This document shows, piece by piece, positions 62,024 through 64,000 of a stretch of DNA of 64,000 bases (positions are counted from its first letter, which is position 1; each line of letters starts with the position of its first letter). Origin of the DNA: Paucibacter sediminis (GTDB taxonomy: Bacteria; Pseudomonadota; Gammaproteobacteria; Burkholderiales; Burkholderiaceae_C); contig NZ_CP116346.1 in the NCBI RefSeq assembly GCF_030254645.1, positions 972,001 through 1,036,000 of the forward strand. Reading direction: 5' to 3'. Under the pieces are notes generated by a model. It was given only the letters and a program-made list of their open reading frames with translations. It did not search any database and was not told where the DNA came from. The position numbers and the translations under genes were made by a program.

Positions 62024-62068
62024 TGGTGGCCTGGGGCGGAATCGAACCACCGACACGCGGATTTTCAA
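62024..62068 (-). repeat. Attachment-site repeat, right copy (within intact tRNA-Phe)
   Basis: 45 bp identical to 48838-48882; this copy is the 3' part of the functional tRNA-Phe gene. Confidence 0.94.
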
Positions 62069-62099
62069 TCCGCTGCTCTACCAACTGAGCTACCAGGCC
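62024..62099 (-). tRNA. tRNA-Phe (anticodon GAA)
   Basis: 76 nt with encoded CCA. Acceptor GGCCTGG pairs with CCAGGCC, the D arm is AGCTCAGTTGGTAGAGC, the anticodon stem GCGGA/TCCGC encloses TTGAAAA, and the T arm is GGTTCGATTCC. Insertion site of the element. Confidence 0.97.
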
Positions 62100-62167
62100 T
62101 TGTCTAGTCACCGCTGCTTGGTGGCTTTTTCAAGCCGCCCAAATCAGCGAAGACCAAGAGTGTAGCA

Positions 62168-62872
62168 CTAAATTCCGCTGTTGCGCTTGTTTCTTGTGAG
62201 ATCGACACCCAGCTGCTTGAGCTTGCGGTACAGATGGGTGCGCTCGAGGCCGGTCTTCTCGGCCACGCGGGTCATCGAGCCGTTCTCCTTGGCGAGGTGG
62301 AATTCGAAGTAGCTCTTCTCGAAGGCATCGCGCGCCTCGCGCAGCGGCCGGTCCAGCTCGAACACCTGCTCGGAGGCCAGGCCCTGGGGCGGCAGGGCCA
62401 CCGCGGGCGCCACGCTCAGGCCGGTGGGCGCATGCGAGATGGGCAGGCCGCCCACCATGTCGTTGCGCTCGAAGCTGGCCATCGTCACCGTGGGCGCGGG
62501 GCGCGGCGCGGTCTTCACCAGGGCCTGCTCCACCGCACGCAGCAGCTTCTGCAGGGTGATGGGCTTTTCGAGGAAGGCGATGGCACCGAACTTGGTGGCT
62601 TCCACCGCGGTGTCGATGGTGCCGTGGCCGCTCATCATGATCACCGGCATCGAGAGCTGGCCCGAGCTGCCCCACTCCTTCAGCAGCGTGATGCCATCGA
62701 CATCGGGCATCCAGATGTCCAGCAGCACCAGGTCCGGGCGCATGCGCTCGCGCACGCTGCGGGCCTGGGCGGCGTTCTCCGCCAGTTCGATGGTGTGCCC
62801 CTCGTCGGAGAGGATTTCAGACAAGAGGGCTCGGATGCCCAGTTCGTCGTCGACTACAAGAATGGTTGCCAT
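62168..62872 (-). CDS. NtrX-like response regulator lacking the AAA+ domain
   Basis: 234 residues. The receiver domain (1-120) carries phospho-acceptor D52 in LLDIWMPDVDG and lysine in FLEKPITLQKLL. A linker leads to a C-terminal Fis-type helix-turn-helix (RDAFEKSYFEFHLAKENGSMTRVAEKTGLERTHLYRKLKQLGVDL). No sigma-54-interaction ATPase domain is present. The C-terminus NKRNSGI is unremarkable. Partner of the kinase 13 bases upstream. Confidence 0.92.
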   Translation of the reverse strand: MATILVVDDELGIRALLSEILSDEGHTIELAENAAQARSVRERMRPDLVLLDIWMPDVDGITLLKEWGSSGQLSMPVIMMSGHGTIDTAVEATKFGAIAFLEKPITLQKLLRAVEQALVKTAPRPAPTVTMASFERNDMVGGLPISHAPTGLSVAPAVALPPQGLASEQVFELDRPLREARDAFEKSYFEFHLAKENGSMTRVAEKTGLERTHLYRKLKQLGVDLTRNKRNSGI

Positions 62873-62885
62873 GTATGCCTACTGT

Positions 62886-64000
62886 TCACGCGGGCCGGCG
62901 CGTTTCTGGCGTCTCGGCCGGGCTCGGTGCAGTCGCGAGTTTTGAAAATGATAACGAAACTTGAGCGCCCACTACCGGCAGCGCCTCGTCGCCTTCCTTG
63001 TGCAGATTCACCAGGCGGATGCGGGCGCCATGTTCATCTGCGATTTTCTTCACCACCGCCAGCCCGAGGCCGGTGCCCTTGGACTTGGTCGTCACGTAAG
63101 GCTCGAAGGCCCTCTTGAGCACCTTCTCCGCAAAACCGGGCCCATTGTCCGTCACTTGCAGACGCAGGCCGCGCAGCTCTCCGGCATCGCTGAAAGCCTT
63201 CTGCGTGCGCACGGTCACATGGCCGTCGGGCCGCTCGCTCACGGCGTCGAGCGCGTTCTGCACCAGGTTGTGGATGACCTGGCGCAGCTGGGTGGCGTCG
63301 CCGTTGATGAGGGGCGGCTCGCTCGTCAGCTCGGCATGCAGGCGGCCGGCTTCCTGCGCCGGCGCGTAAAGCATCAGCACCTCGCTCACCAACGCGTTCA
63401 GGTCCAGGCCCTTGAGGCTGGCGGCGGGCAGGCGCGCGTAATCGCGGAACTCGTTCACCAGCTGCTTCATCGCCTGCACCTGGTTGACGATGGTGGCCAC
63501 CGAGCGCACCAGCATGGCCTGGTCGGTACCCTCGAGCTTGGCCTCGAGCTTGTGCTGCAGGCGCTCGGCGGAGAGCTGGATGGGCGTGAGCGGGTTCTTG
63601 ATCTCGTGCGCCAGGCGGCGCGCCACCTCGCTCCACGCCTGGGAGCGCTGGGCTGAGACCACCTCGGAGATATCGTCGAACACCATCAGGCGCGCATCAT
63701 GCGGCAAGGATGCGCCTCGCACCAGCAGGGTTAGCACGTCCTGGCTCTGGTCCAGCTGCAGCTCGAACGCCTCTTGCCAATGGTCGCGCTCGCCCGCGCC
63801 CTCGGTGCCCAGCCGGGTGCCGGCATTCATGTCGTAGCGCTGCCAGACCGCCTTGGCAAAGGCCGCCAGCTCCGGCACCTCGTCCAGCTGCCGGCCGCGG
63901 TAGGCCGCCAGCGGCAGCTTGAGGATGCGGGTGGCGCCGGGGTTGACGGTGTCGATGCGCTGCTGGGCATCGAACACGATCACGCCGGCGGTGAGGTTGT
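62886..64000 (-). CDS. NtrY-like sensor histidine kinase (5' end outside window)
   Basis: The visible C-terminal 371 residues contain a PAS-like segment (LTAGVIVFDAQQRIDTVNPGATRIL), the phosphorylated histidine in RRLAHEIKNPLTPIQLSAERL, and the HATPase boxes LVQNALDAV, DNGPGFAE and TKSKGTGLGLAVVKKIADEHG. The N-terminal membrane/HAMP region lies beyond base 64000. With the next gene it forms the NtrY/NtrX type pair. Confidence 0.93.
   Translation of the reverse strand, partial: NLTAGVIVFDAQQRIDTVNPGATRILKLPLAAYRGRQLDEVPELAAFAKAVWQRYDMNAGTRLGTEGAGERDHWQEAFELQLDQSQDVLTLLVRGASLPHDARLMVFDDISEVVSAQRSQAWSEVARRLAHEIKNPLTPIQLSAERLQHKLEAKLEGTDQAMLVRSVATIVNQVQAMKQLVNEFRDYARLPAASLKGLDLNALVSEVLMLYAPAQEAGRLHAELTSEPPLINGDATQLRQVIHNLVQNALDAVSERPDGHVTVRTQKAFSDAGELRGLRLQVTDNGPGFAEKVLKRAFEPYVTTKSKGTGLGLAVVKKIADEHGARIRLVNLHKEGDEALPVVGAQVSLSFSKLATAPSPAETPETRRPA

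Larger units (their letters stand above)
48838..62068. mobile_element. Integrative element in tRNA-Phe (about 13.2 kb)
   Basis: Bounded by the 45-bp att repeats. Order from the left: candidate integrase arm sites, integrase, split primase/helicase genes with a structured leader, small unknown genes, XRE repressor, a degraded IS256-type element, and a secreted-hydrolase/lipoprotein/PEP-CTERM module. Replication and integrase genes resemble P4-type satellites and integrative plasmids; no capsid, tail, relaxase or type IV secretion genes are seen, so it is probably mobilised by another element or excises and self-replicates only. Confidence 0.9.

Noticed and set aside
62168-62872. Truncation of NtrX (missing AAA+ domain)
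   Set aside because: Receiver plus Fis-type HTH is a known complete architecture in such pairs, and the gene has normal ends, so it is not treated as broken.

Overview
The window is a very GC-rich bacterial chromosome segment with dense, often 4-bp-overlapping genes. Several things point to a Burkholderiales-type betaproteobacterium of the Roseateles/Rubrivivax kind: codon use, an NtrY/NtrX-like pair next to tRNA-Phe, DUF3034 beside an exported truncated haemoglobin, a PEP-CTERM protein, and a TonB receptor paired with a tryptophan-halogenase-like gene. The genus assignment is inference; no rRNA or marker gene is present.

1-14 kb: an M13 peptidase, then a beta-glucoside utilisation locus on the minus strand. 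Its order is TonB receptor, binding protein, two permeases, GH1 beta-glucosidase, ABC ATPase, glucokinase. A halogenase-like flavoprotein is divergent from the receptor, and a LacI regulator follows it. Two palindromic operators lie between the receptor and the halogenase. Together these would import an oligosaccharide, hydrolyse it and phosphorylate the glucose.

14-27 kb: a GGDEF/EAL protein with an orphan periplasmic binding protein, tRNA-Leu(CAG), a divergent PLP decarboxylase and MocR regulator, and a four-gene lower lysine-catabolism operon under a divergent Lrp regulator. The lysine operon holds a saccharopine/lysine dehydrogenase-like protein, an ALDH7-like enzyme, a DUF1338 2-oxoadipate dioxygenase and a D-2-hydroxyglutarate-dehydrogenase-like FAD protein. 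Two tiny membrane proteins and an M24 peptidase follow.

27-39 kb: NnrU, PanE, a LytS/LytTR-type two-component pair, an acyltransferase, glyoxalase I, a second GGDEF/EAL protein, DUF3034 plus truncated haemoglobin, an SPFH protein and a diheme cytochrome c.

39-46 kb: the most unusual locus. An 1886-residue protein carries two serine alpha/beta-hydrolase domains, a CHAT caspase-like protease and a TPR-like tail. An M15 peptidoglycan peptidase gene follows it directly.

48.8-62.1 kb: an integrated element of about 13.2 kb in tRNA-Phe. It is bounded by a 45-bp direct repeat (a tRNA 3' fragment on the left, the intact tRNA on the right). It carries a tyrosine integrase, a split primase/helicase operon with a promoter and terminator-bearing leader, several small unknown genes, an XRE repressor with two operators, a decayed IS256-type element, and a less GC-rich module of a secreted hydrolase, a lipoprotein and a PEP-CTERM protein. 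The window ends in an NtrX/NtrY-like two-component system.
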